DNA from: Pomphorhynchus laevis
Lineage: Eukaryota; Acanthocephala; Palaeacanthocephala; Echinorhynchida; Pomphorhynchidae
Reading direction: 5' to 3'
Length of the DNA: 64,000 nucleotides
NCBI GenBank assembly: GCA_012934845.2
Contig: WNNJ02000063.1
Coordinates: 62,001-126,000 of the forward strand
Shown here piece after piece: positions 46,991-58,900 of this stretch. The position numbers were made by a program, and so were the translations under genes. The notes under the pieces were generated by a model. It worked only from the letters and a program-made list of their open reading frames with translations. It was not told the origin of the DNA and searched no databases. Position 1 is the stretch's first letter. Each line of letters starts with the position of its first letter.

Positions 46991-48540
46991 TACGCAAATT
47001 GTACTCCCAGTACAACTTTATGGCAGTAAACAAGGACAGCTTTCCGAGCAACCCCAGGAACCCACGGACGATGCCCAACGCAACAATACATCGCAATTAA
47101 TGTATTATTTTTGTATGAAACTGGTGTATGAATTCCTTTATTTAAAAAGTGTGAAACATTTTGGAAAGTCAGCATTATTCATGATGTTTGAACAAATCGA
47201 TGATGTTTGAAATTAAAGCCGCCAACATCATTTATGCCTGAGAACGGTCATACATTCATTGGGTTCATACAATGTTTTTACCTTTTTTGCCTGATAATAT
47301 TAGCAGTTTGCTAATTAAAATTTTGATTCTATTATGAATAATGCTGATTTTCCATTTTAATTTTTTGATCTATTTGGTTATATTCAATATTGTATCAAAA
47401 TTTAAATATACAAAGATATCGCAGTTTTCTGTGAGAATTTCAACGGACATATTTTTTGGGAAAAACATCATTTTTAATATATTTTATTTTTTAGAATTTA
47501 AAAATTTAATTTTAATTTGAAATTCAAGTCACATCGATTAAAAAATATATTTGCGTTATGCTTATACATTACTAATGAAATTGTAATAATTTTTAATTAA
47601 AAAGATAAAAACATTCAATTTTTATTTTTTAATTAAGGTTTGAAATGAAATAATCTCGAAATTTCCAACTACAGACCTATGATTTTAATCGCAATAATCA
47701 GCACATTTTCTCTCTATAATCCAAATATAATGTCAATTGCAATTTACCACATAAAGTTATTCAAAATGCAGTATTCAATCAAATAATTTTAATCGATTTT
47801 AAATAATAATTTAAATATTATTTGTAATTTGCCACATAAAGTATTCTAAATATAGCAGCAAAAATAACTATTTTAGCTTAAACTTTTAGTTTAAAATATT
47901 TGCATAAAATGTTTGTAAATATTTAGCTTGATCGATTAATTGATCAAAATTGGAAGTTTCAAAACATACTGTTTATTTATAAATATCGAAGATCAAGAAT
48001 AAAGACGCAAAATTACTTTTACGATATGAAATACCCAATGTTTAGTTTTATCGAAAAAGTTAAGTAAAATTATATATTTGATGAAACACATGAAGATACA
48101 AATATATACAGTATTTATTACTAAATAAATATTAATATTTATGTGTGTTTAATTAACTCACATTAACAAACCTCTTTTATTTATATGTACCAGACTTCAA
48201 ATGTTTTTGTGACCATTCATTGTTTCCTTAATTTAAAATGATGTATTGCTTACTACTGCTAGTACTATTCAAAGAATCCGTGGACATGATAAAAGTTTCC
48301 TCTTGCCATCTCGGGCTCAATCTAAGCCCGAATTTTAAACCGTTGATTTAGAGCGGGACTTCTAAACCCCGAACCCATGGGGCCATATGGGCCCGCGAAG
48401 ATTTTTATGTGGGTCTGCGATGGAAAAATTATGCCTACTCTATCTTTCCCAGGGAGCCAATATTGTAGCTTTATAATATAGCTTTATAAATTTATATGAA
48501 CGAAGAAAGTGTGTGAAAAGTTTTATTCCAAAAAGGTTTT
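46991..48540. other. AT-rich intergenic stretch
   Basis: No gene recognised. 48,330-48,440 is less AT-rich (GGGACTTCTAAACCCCGAAC, GGGCCCGCGAAG) and resembles hAT transposon ends such as that at 55.87 kb, but no paired end was found. Confidence 0.35.
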
Positions 48541-48571
48541 TATATTTCGATTCTCCTGCTATCATCTTCAG
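48541..48571 (-). ncRNA. Hammerhead-like motif
   Basis: Minus strand: CTGAAGA, then TGATAGCAGGAGAATC with GAT/ATC as a short stem II, then GAAATATA. A degenerate plus-strand partner (CTGAAGATGATTGCAGGAAA) lies at 48,617, making an inverted pair. Weak stem. Confidence 0.35.
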
Positions 48572-48684
48572 TAAATTACAAAGAGATTTTAATTCCAAAA
48601 AACTAATTGTTATTTCCTGAAGATGATTGCAGGAAAATATGGTTGATCGATAATTTGCATAGTTTTTATTGTGATAGGAATAAT

Positions 48685-48970
48685 CTCAAAAGAGAGTGAG
48701 GCCATTCCGCGTGAAATACGTTGTTATCATTGAAAGCAGACGCGGACGAACGACGATAACAGTAGCAAGTACCGATTGGTCATCACAATGACTCATCAGT
48801 GTCAGATCCCTCCCACCACTGAATGCAGAAGAGGACTACCAGTCCTCATCTACTAGATGCAGATGAGGACTGGCAGTCCTCCTCTGCATCCAGTAGTGGG
48901 AGGGATCCGGCACTGATGAGTCATTGTGATGACGAAACGCTACTTGCTACTGTTATCGTCGTTCTTCCGC
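48685..48970. mobile_element. Foldback element flanked by a 12-bp direct repeat
   Basis: GATAGGAATAAT occurs at 48,673-48,684 and again at 48,971-48,982. Between them 48,741-48,971 is a long inverted repeat: CGCGGACGAACGACGATAAC pairs with the far end, and the arms continue with few mismatches through GTCATTGTGATGAC-type and GAGGGATC-type sequence to a centre near 48,855. It is markedly GC-richer than its surroundings. Probably a non-autonomous DNA element; a 12-bp duplication is longer than usual for TIR families. Confidence 0.75.
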
Positions 48971-49462
48971 GATAGGAATAATGAATTATTCTATAAAAAT
49001 AATATTTTGCTATTTATAAATATTATTATGAATTATATATAAATCATAAATACACGAAACAAAACAATTTTCAAATATTCTCGATTTTACTATTGGTATT
49101 AATCGGTACCAGGAATATAATGACAAGGAGTGAAATTTACAATTATGTACAATTATTTATTAATTTATTTATTTGTAATTAAAATACTGGCAATTACAAT
49201 AATCATATTTTATAGACTTAGATTTTAGAACATGTTAACCAAAAATTTATCGTATCCTATCAATTTCGAGAAAGGGCGTCTTTGAAAGATAAGCAAACTA
49301 ACAAATGTGACCTCGATTGTCGTGGTAACCGTTCCCTGTGGCACATCATATAAGTGTGCGTGTGGTAGCTTGTGTATTATTCATCCATATGGATTGCGTA
49401 TACAGTGGTGTTTTTAAGAATTCTGTGTCTAATTTCGCTAACTTCTAATATTGAAAATCAGC

Positions 49463-49490
49463 AAGATTCTTAAGGAACTTCCCTTAAGAA
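49463..49490. repeat. Short perfect hairpin
   Basis: GATTCTTAAGG and CCTTAAGAATC form an 11-bp stem around a six-base loop, about 180 bases upstream of the MVP start and next to a hammerhead-like motif. Confidence 0.6.
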
Positions 49491-49506
49491 TCAGCGAAGT
49501 TTCCAC

Positions 49507-49538
49507 AATATTTCGATAGATCTTGCTGTCATCATCAG
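49507..49538 (-). ncRNA. Hammerhead-like motif upstream of MVP
   Basis: Minus strand: CTGATGA (perfect core), TGACAGCAAGATCTATC with GACAG/CTATC pairing except for one mismatch, GAAA, then palindromic ATAT plus T. Stem I pairing is poor. One of the better cores in the window. Confidence 0.45.
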
Positions 49539-49674
49539 AATTATAATTAAAATATTTTTATTTTAATCTTCATTTTAATTTTTGGTTTAAAACAAATTTA
49601 AAGCAAATAAAAAGATTAATTTATTATTAAAAAAAGGCGTTAAGTTTATTTCACAAAGTGATGATAACTTGCAG

Positions 49675-49998
49675 ATGGGAATTGCTAGCTATCAAAGAAT
49701 TCCTCACAATCACTATATTCATGTTTGTAACAAATATAACAATGTTACAAGAGTATAAACTGGTCCGCAAATCTTGAGGTCATACTATTGGGAATACATC
49801 GTTTTTCCAGATCCAATGCCAATGATTGTTGTACATCCATCGCACTACTGCGTTATTGTAAATCCTGTAATCAGAGATGTTGAGACGGGAGCAGTCGAGT
49901 ACGATTATGTCGGACAGGCTAAACTACGATGGGGTGATAAAGAATATCGGTTCGAACAACAGTCATTTCCGCTCTATCCAGGAGAAATCTTGGATAAG
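49675..49998 (+). CDS. MVP: MVP exon 1
   Basis: Starts [17 protein letters not shown], like the animal MVP N-terminus (IRIPPYHYIHVLD). It includes [15 protein letters not shown] and [11 protein letters not shown]. In-frame TAA at 49,756-49,758 replaces the Glu of the conserved V-E-x-GP, with family-like sequence (TGPQI) directly after it. Donor AAG|GTAATC. First two vault repeats. Confidence 0.9.
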
Positions 49999-52900
49999 GT
50001 AATCTTGAATAAACTTTATTGTTATTTCATTTTCAATTAAGCCCTCGACTAAAATGACAATAATTCTTCCAGGACAAGCGTTACATCTACGCGCGCTTGT
50101 TGATTTTATTGACGAGGACGGAATCAAGCGGATAGCAGGATCAGAGTGGTTGCTAAGACGAGAAGGTAATTAGTATAATATATATATGTTAAAATATATT
50201 ATATTATTATATATTAGTTAAACTAATAAATAAAAATCTAATATATTAAAACTAATATATTAAAAACTAATATATTTAACTTTTATGTGATCCATGCTAT
50301 TAATTTACAGCCATAAATACATGAATACAAGCAGCAGCTGATTTGATAGTTTCTTAAATTATAAAATTTGTAACATTCATTGTCTAAATATTGTAAAAGT
50401 CTATTGAGTCGATTTGGTTTATTTTTTTCACTAATTAGATTACAAATTATATATTGGTTGATTGAGTTCAAGCTGCGTGCCTGGATCCATAAGGATACGA
50501 TTATATACTTTAATGAAGTGTAGAAAACAGGCAAAGACACTTATAATTCATTTAAACGTTTCGTCCTTTATAGGGACTTCGTCAGTATATTGTAATTAGC
50601 TTGAACGCTTATAAATTTTCTTCTTTATAAGTGTTCAAGTTAATTACAATATACTGACGAAGTCCCTATGAAGGACGAAACGTTTAAATAAATTATAAGT
50701 GTCTTTGCCTGTTTTTTACACTTCATTAAAGTACATATATTATCAAACATCTTTTATATATCATATATATCCGTTTTTTCTTATATAGACCGTGTATATT
50801 TGAATATAAAGATTTTTTTAGATGAACTTTAATATTATTTTTAAAACTGTAATTCAATAATATCTTGATGTATGTAATTGATCAAATTTTTAATAATTTG
50901 CTTTTAAAATAAGTCTTGCTCTTAATTCCGGCTCACAGACGATAATATGCTCACAGCCATTTTACGAAAAGTTATAAATTGATAGCACTTTACCGGACGT
51001 CGAATGTGAGTGCATCATGTGAATCAGGTTACTCAAACTTCACGATAAAATATTTATTACTTTTATAAAGTAATAAAGTATTTTTTAAATCTACTTTTTT
51101 GATCTACGAAAGGTCAAAAATTTAAATTTGGCTTTAGTTAAAAAACTATACCTATATTATATTGGAATCGGAAATATTTGAAAGATTATATATTTGATGA
51201 AATTAAAAAGAAAATAACAAACATTTACTGAATTAAAGATAACTATATAATAACAACTATTGATAAAGCTAGTAATAACTTTCTTCTTTTTTATTTTTAA
51301 ACTTTATAGAATATGAATAATTACAAACATAACTTTAGTCAACGAAAGTAAATTCTTCATCCGTTTAACGATCATCATCAGCGTCGCGGCTGCAAGTAGA
51401 GCGTTTGCGATTACCTTCAGCCGGGCAACGATGATCAGCTCGCCACATAATATCGTCAGCAAATTTTACCGATTTTTGAGTTAGCTTCTTTCGTCCGTCG
51501 TGTTTGGAGCAACATTCGTCACCAGTACCGGAGTTCTTCACTAGAGCGCTCTTTAGAGGAAGCTTCTCTTCGGTGTTGCTGCCGTCAATAATAGATAGTA
51601 GAATATGCTGCATCGCTAATTCTACTGAATAGAAATCCGCGAATTTGCCGAGAATTTGTTCACTGCTAGTTGCGCAACTTAGTGGGATTTCTGTGGCATT
51701 ACGTCTACGACTGCGCCCTGTTCGCTTACTTGATCACTGCACGGTTCGCCCAATTGCTGGTAATAAATGTCATCGGAGATTAGCTTACTCTGCAAATCCT
51801 GAATATCGATAAGAAACGAATCCAGAACAATATGGTCTTTCCCGTCAACGTGATAAAAACTTGACGATTGAATTGGGTTGATTTTCCAAAATGGGGTTTT
51901 GAGTCAACAGGCTCTTGGCTTTCGCTGGCTTTTACTGTTCCTTATATGATGTATGTTGTTGAATATTGGTCCCACTAGCTCTACAAAGCAAAATGCTTTG
52001 TTAAGACCGATTATAATCGATCCGTCTGACTGATGCCAGCTTGTCATTTGCGGCAAAATCGTTGTAGGTATAGCTATTAATACTACGTCTCCGATATGGT
52101 TTCTCGCAGCGTTTGCCGGGTGGAGTCGCACCCCTGCCTCCTCTTTTATCAATATTTTCTAATAGTCGTTGCTAAGTAGTCGTTATCCAATTCGTTGAGC
52201 TAGCATTAGCTTCTTTTAATCGTTGCTTTCGGCTAATTTTCTTATTAGTGGTGTCTCCAAGTTATTTCCTGGTTTCAACTAATCAACGCACGTGCTTAAG
52301 TGTCCCGTATTTGATGCTTGATCGTGGATGTCAATGTGAAATCTGTCGCATGCATTTTTGGTGAATGAGTTAAGGCTGTATGCAATGATAGGGGCTTCGA
52401 CACGCTCTCTAAGGGATCATTTGTTGATGATCTTACCGTTATCGACCCCTTTCGACGGGGTCGATAACGGTAAGATCATCAACAAATGATCAAGCAAATC
52501 GTTTTTAAATTCCTTGTCCCTAAGCGGCAATGTGTCCTTCTCTTGATTGCTAGTAGTTTCGTTTTCACTATCAAAATTGGTCATACTATTAGGTGGTGGA
52601 GGCAGTTCGTCAATATGTGCGGGGTGATGCACAAGTAGTGACCGTTTTGACTGATCGGCGTTATTAAAACTGTTCTGGAATGATTTCATTGTCTTCATAT
52701 GTAAAAAAGCTTTATTATGATATACTGATGAAATAAGTTAATTATAATGATTTGATTGTAAATTCAACATATAAATGTAGTGATTTAAGTTTAGAAACAA
52801 TTATTACAAGTCATTGTTCTATAATGGATAGAAAGGGTATAAAAATTGAATCAGATAATAAAACTATACCTATATTATATTGGAATCCAAAGTTACATAA

Positions 52901-55900
52901 AAATTTAATATTACCTATTTGACAATGACTGCTTAATTACTGAAGGTAATATAAAATTACCTTCAAACTTCTAGAAATATAGAAATTTGTATTTAATAAG
53001 AATTTATCTGTTTACGTGAATAAGTACACCACACCTGACCAAAATAATTTTCCTTTCACTTTCAAACAATACATTTCTTAAAATGGTAAATAAACACTTA
53101 TTTTTGTTTAAGGTAGATCAGTCATTTCTGTTTAGCCTATAGAGGTTTTATGCTATAAATACTAATATACAGTGATTTTATTCTACTTTTCATAATTTTG
53201 TATTTTGCCCAGATAAAAACTTAATAAAAAGTTATTGGAGAATAGATTCTTTTGATTATAATTTATAGAATTTAAATTATAATACCCTCGTATTGCTCTA
53301 CTTATAAATGCGGCATTTGACTTGTTTAAGTTAAAGCGCTTACTATCGAATTTCGATAGGTCGATACAAGCCTCGAAAAGAGGTCAAAGAGGTTACAATT
53401 ATTACCGCGATTATTTTAAACGAGAATAATGCACTACATTTGAAATCAACAATTTCACATAAAGATCAGTTTGGAAAATTTCGTAAAGCTGGTATGGAAT
53501 GGCTGTTGACAAATAAAGACGTAGAAAGTTACATTCCGGAAATCGGAGAAATCGTAAGTTGAAATTTTTTATAATTAAAATTTGTTATTAAAAAAAATAA
53601 AAAAAAATTAAAATTAAAAAACTTAAATTTAATGACTAAAATTTTTTAATTTAATTGAAAATTATCATTTTTTATTTTAAAGTAAAATTTAAGTTAATTG
53701 TCGTTATTTTCTATTTTTAACTTTCAATTAAAACGCTTAAACGTTTCAATTATTTGTTTAAGTGTTGTTCAATTTTGTGTTGTGTGCGTGTTTTGTTTTT
53801 CTGTATTTTCCTTTTTCTTTTTTAAGTAGAAATGCAAGGCAATAATCAATGCTTGTACTGTTGCATAAATGTTAAAAAAAAAGAATTTTTCTAAACATTT
53901 TATTGCAATCCTGATGATGATAATTGGAGCTATCGAAATTATTAAATAAAAGAAAATGTCGCCTTATAATTTTAATCATTTATCTTTATTGCGATAGAAT
54001 ACTTAAATGACGAGATCTTCTTACTTAAGATTATCTCCCATCAATATATAACATTATGAAAAAATCCTTCACATAATCACCTTTAGTCATCCTTTAAGGA
54101 CAATATATACAATTGCAAATAGGCAGGTGACAATACATACCAAAAAGGCTTATCAAAATACATACCAAAATGCGATGTATCAGTTTCATGCATTCATGAT
54201 CTTAATCATGCATTCTTTCTCACTTGCCATTTTAAATTACAATTTTTTATAAACATTTTACTCAAATTTTGAAATTTAATTAAAAATTAAATTTTTAATT
54301 AAAATGTTTTTTATTAAAAATTAAATAAATGTTTAATAAATTTTTTATCATCTGTCCGGTTCCTATACTTCACTTCAAATGATGCGTAGACTTAAAATGT
54401 TTAGAACATTGGCAACAGCCTAACTAAATCGTAGTTTTTGTGATTAATATAAGATTAACTTCGTTCATTAAAATAGCTTGAATAATTATGCAATTTTTGC
54501 TTTCCAGTTAAACACCAGCTTTTTAGGGAAGTGTCTTTTGAATTACTTTCATAATTTAAAAATCATAATTCAAAAAGCGTAGGAAATAATTCTGATTAGA
54601 TACCAACCAGCCGTTGGTTTGTGCTATGAAATACCACACATATGGGATTAATAACTCAAGGCTTTTGCAAGGAAAAGCTTTTGATATTTTGTTTAAAGAA
54701 TTTAAACAAAATATTACTAAACATAAAATTACTCAACATAAATTTTACTTGCATGAAATTTAAATGAAATTTAAATATTTAATTGAATTGTTGAACAATT
54801 GATTAATTAATGAATTAATTAATTGTAATTTAAATTAATTTATATTGTATGTTAACTACTTTAACTTAAGTAAGTTAAATAGCTTACTTTCTTACAATTC
54901 ATGATTACAATTCATTAAGTAATAATTAAGTAAAACGTTTTGGATAAAACGCTACTGAATATAAAATATATTCAGTATATTTCATTATATAAAATATGCT
55001 ACTGGAAATATTTATTATAATAAAATAAATACCAAATGGTGTCAATACATGTCATGTTCATTCAAATGCTTCATTACTTCTAAAATGTAATGGCATTATA
55101 CCCAATGACAATCATTTCCACATAAAATTGTGAACTAATTAATATGCTGATATTAAATAGTTAAAAGAATATACTTAAAAAACTTAGTCTTTAAAAGTTT
55201 AAGATGAATGCAATAAAAGTTAAAAAAGATTAAAAGCGAATATTTTCAAGATGAGAATGTAAATAAATTTTAATTAATTAATAAAACATTAATGAATTAA
55301 TGTTTTATGAATTTTAATCTTAAAGTTTAAAATTAATTATGGAGCATTCAATAAATTTTATTTTCAATTTAGGTGACATGTAAAATACAATCTGTGATAT
55401 TGAATTCGTACAATTATTGTACAATTCTAAATCCGGTTAATGAAACGTTCCAATGTCAAATCGGAATTAAAAAAATCGTACGTGGTCCATGTTCATTTTT
55501 CCTCCATCCGGCAGAAAAGATAGATGGTGATATAGAAAACGTTCATCAATTAACTGGAAACGATGGATTGGTCTTACGTTGCGTTGACACAATGAAAGGT
55601 CGAGAAATCGGGGATATGTGGTTATTGCGCGGTCCGTGCGAATTTGTGCCAACTGAAGCAGTTAAAATCGTGCATACCAGAAGTGCGTTTGCATTAGCTG
55701 AAAATGAAGGAATTTATGTAAAAAATGTAGATGATGGCAAAGTTCGTTCGGTGGTAGGCATGAATTATATGCTAAATGAGCAAGAGGAATTGTGGGATAA
55801 ACACTTACCGCAAGATGTAAGTGCACTTTTTGCCGTATTTGCAAAAATTTAATGCTATTTACAATAATCTAAATCAATGGTTCCCAACCTTTTTGCCATC

Positions 55901-58900
55901 ACGGACCTGTCAAAGTTAAAAAAATACGCGGACCCGCAAACTATATGCAATTCTTTTAATATCAAATTTGAAACAACATCTTTCCTACAATTGCAAACTT
56001 ATGTACAAAATACTAAAAATTGATTAAAAAACTTATAAATGTGTATTTAGTATGTCCCAAAATACAATTCATATCAATGAGAACCTTGTGCTTGTGTATC
56101 TTCAATAAGGAGATTCCACCTGGGGGTAATAGAAGATAGAGACACTCTAAGTGTTTTGCTAATATCCAACCTATTTCGGTATTTTGTTTTAGTTGCAGGA
56201 ACCACCGAATATCCAGATTCATATGGGTAAGATGTGTGAAATGGCAATAAAGATTTAAGTGCAAGGGTTCCAATTTCACGATGTTCGCTCATAACTTTAA
56301 TCCAAAAACTTATTAGAGTTGAAAAAGAAAATTCACTTTTGAAGTTGCCGTCGTTCACGACATCCAATAACTGCTCTTGTATTTGCAAGGATGGCAATGT
56401 TCTATGTGATACCTCTTTATCGCATTAGAATTATTTCTCATTGTCTGTAAAGGAAATCATAATTTAAATAAAATAAAAATATTTTCTCCACGGACCCGGG
56501 GGTTGAGACCACTGATTTAAATAATCGCATGGATCTATGTGTAATTCAAAGATGAACGCTACGATATCGCGACTTAGTTATTCAAATGCCAATTGTTAAT
56601 TCATATTTATATTTTATATATAAATACAATATTATTATTTATATATGAAATCGTTGAACTAACCATTGTTATTTCATTGTCTCTGCAATTTCAATTATAG
56701 TGTTTAATTGTTTAATTTGTATTTTATGTTTGCTGTTGATTGCAATGATTTTTGGTGAATTACTAATTGTTTTTGTTTTGTTCGTTGTTATATATATTGT
56801 ATTTAATATTTATTATATTATAATATATATTATATTTTTTGATTGTAATACATACTCGTTTCTGCTCAGTGTATTATTATTTTGTTCTTTGAACTAACCG
56901 ATGTGTAGCTGCTATTTCCTGAAATGGTATAAAATTGCACAAAGTTTAATAGCTACTGATACAATTTCTGATTATGAGCACAATTTCGTTCGAAAATTTG
57001 AATACATTATTTTTGATTTAACTAAAATTTTCATTGTCCAACTGTTTCTCAACTACTAAATGTTTTGCTCTCATCTTCAATGAGCTGTGATCATTCTAGG
57101 CTTGCAAAAATCTATAAAAAGTCAAATAATATTTGTTTTCGATAAAAAATTCGCCCCTTTCCCCCCAAGAACTGTCAATTACACTTGGGCTTAACCTTTT
57201 ATATGTGCAAGTTGTGTTGTTGTTCAACATGCTTTAATTTAAAAGTGGTCATGGAACGTGAGCTACGTTACGCTAATATATGTTTATTTTATTAATTTTA
57301 AATTCATACATTTAAATGTAATTTAAAAATTTTGCATTTAATTAAATGAAACGTTTAATATTTAAATTGAATAGTTTAATTATTATTTATGATAAATAAG
57401 TTACTTTCGATTTACTATATGGACTGTGAAACTTAAAAAATATATATTTTACTATAAAAAGATATATTCAGCTATGATATGTTTACATGCAATTTGTAAA
57501 TTCAAATTAATGTAAATGTATAAATAAAATGCTTGCATTTTCAAATTAAATATTTTAATTTTTTGTGATAAATAGGTAAGTGATTTACTTTCTACTGATG
57601 CACTTGCTGGAAGGAGCGCCAGGATAACTGCTGGCGATCTGGTAACAAGGAAAAGTTACCAAGTTGTTAGTTTTAAAATACCACATAACTCAGCTTCTCA
57701 AATCTATGACTATCGGCTAAACAAATCGCGGTAATTTACAATTTGTTTAGTTTCTAGCGGAATTTATTCATTTTTAAGATATTTAAATTGCCTATGGGAG
57801 TATATGTCATTTATTAAATTAATGTCTTTAATTAACCATGAACATCTATTAAGGATATATTGACATATTTTTAAACGGATTATGCATCAACCTTATTCAA
57901 TATACGAGCGAAAATGAGTTAAACTTTGATTCGTTCGATATCCAGGTGCTTGCGAGCTCCACGCTCTACTTCCGGCCGGTTATGTTAATACTAATCTTGT
58001 AAATCTACCATTAACTGAAGTGACGGAACCAATTTGCGACTAATCCATTTATATGTAAAATAAAAAATGTTTTGTTTAAAAAAATCTTTAAAAATTATTT
58101 TTTTTAAATAATGAAATATTAAATATATTCAAAATATTATATTATCCAAGTATATATTTGCATGTTTTACTAAGAAGATATCCTCTTCGTTCTTTGTGAT
58201 CTTGTAGACGAGAAGACTTATGTTAGACGATATGCTGGATGTTCGTTGTGATTAATCGTTATGAAATTGAGGAAGTCAAAATTATTTGAAATTAGAATGT
58301 ATATTATTAAAAATATACAAATATTTTTAATAAATATGTATATTTTTGTGCCAGCTATATTAATTTTTGTTTTTTTCCTCGTATTTTAAGCAGATTCGAT
58401 TACCTGAGTATCGTTCAAGTTATTTGAATTAGAAGTAGTCGTATCTTTGTATTTAAATAATTCTGATTGTAGCACGAATGTATATATTTATTTCGTAATT
58501 AAATATTGAATTTTTAAAACTTATTGAAATTTTTATTAAAAATTTAATATCAAATCAAAAAAGGCATTGTAAGGTTTTAGTGTCTACAAAAATGAATATT
58601 TAAATCTATTTCTTAAAATCTTTTCACATAAATGATAATTAAAAATGATTATTTTTAATAATTTAAATAATTACATTATATTTGATTAAGTGTGGTTTTC
58701 GGACCTGAACTAGTTATACTTGAACCTGATGAGCAATTTACCTTATTGAGTCTGTCTGCAGGAGTTCCAAAGCTAGCGAATTCGAGAAAAGCACTTTGTC
58801 TTCTTCTGGGACCAGATTATTTTGAAGATGTATTTACGATTGAGACCGCTGATCATGCTAGACTATCACTTCGCGTTAGTCTGAATTGGTTATTTTCTAT

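Larger units (their letters stand above)
50507..50732. repeat. Foldback with two well-formed hammerhead-like motifs
   Basis: Inverted repeat of about 226 bp with arms of roughly 100 bp. Each arm holds CTGACGA, a stem II of GTCC/GGAC, GAAACGTT: minus strand 50,555-50,585 and plus strand 50,654-50,684. The ACGT after GAA is palindromic, as expected for a minimal stem III. One extra A lies between the core and stem II. The two arms differ at only a few positions. Confidence 0.75.
50166..53359 (+). other. MVP intron 2 and its repeats
   Basis: 3.2-kb intron with a foldback carrying two hammerhead-like motifs (50,507-50,732), Penelope-like pieces (about 51,146-51,340 and 52,690-52,930) and between them a 1.35-kb block of different composition. 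Donor GG|GTAATT, acceptor GATAG. Confidence 0.85.
55817..57575 (+). other. MVP intron 4, with a hAT element
   Basis: Contains the hAT derivative at 55,875-56,514; the rest is AT-rich (the 65-codon open stretch 56,700-56,897 is compositional). Acceptor AATAG. Confidence 0.85.

Noticed and set aside
48330-48440. Second hAT element end
   Set aside because: Some resemblance to the ends at 55.87 kb, but no partner end and no target duplication found.
49753-49779. A 27-base intron that would remove the first TAA in MVP exon 1
   Set aside because: It would delete family-conserved residues (TGPQI) and be shorter than any intron expected here; a substitution is simpler.
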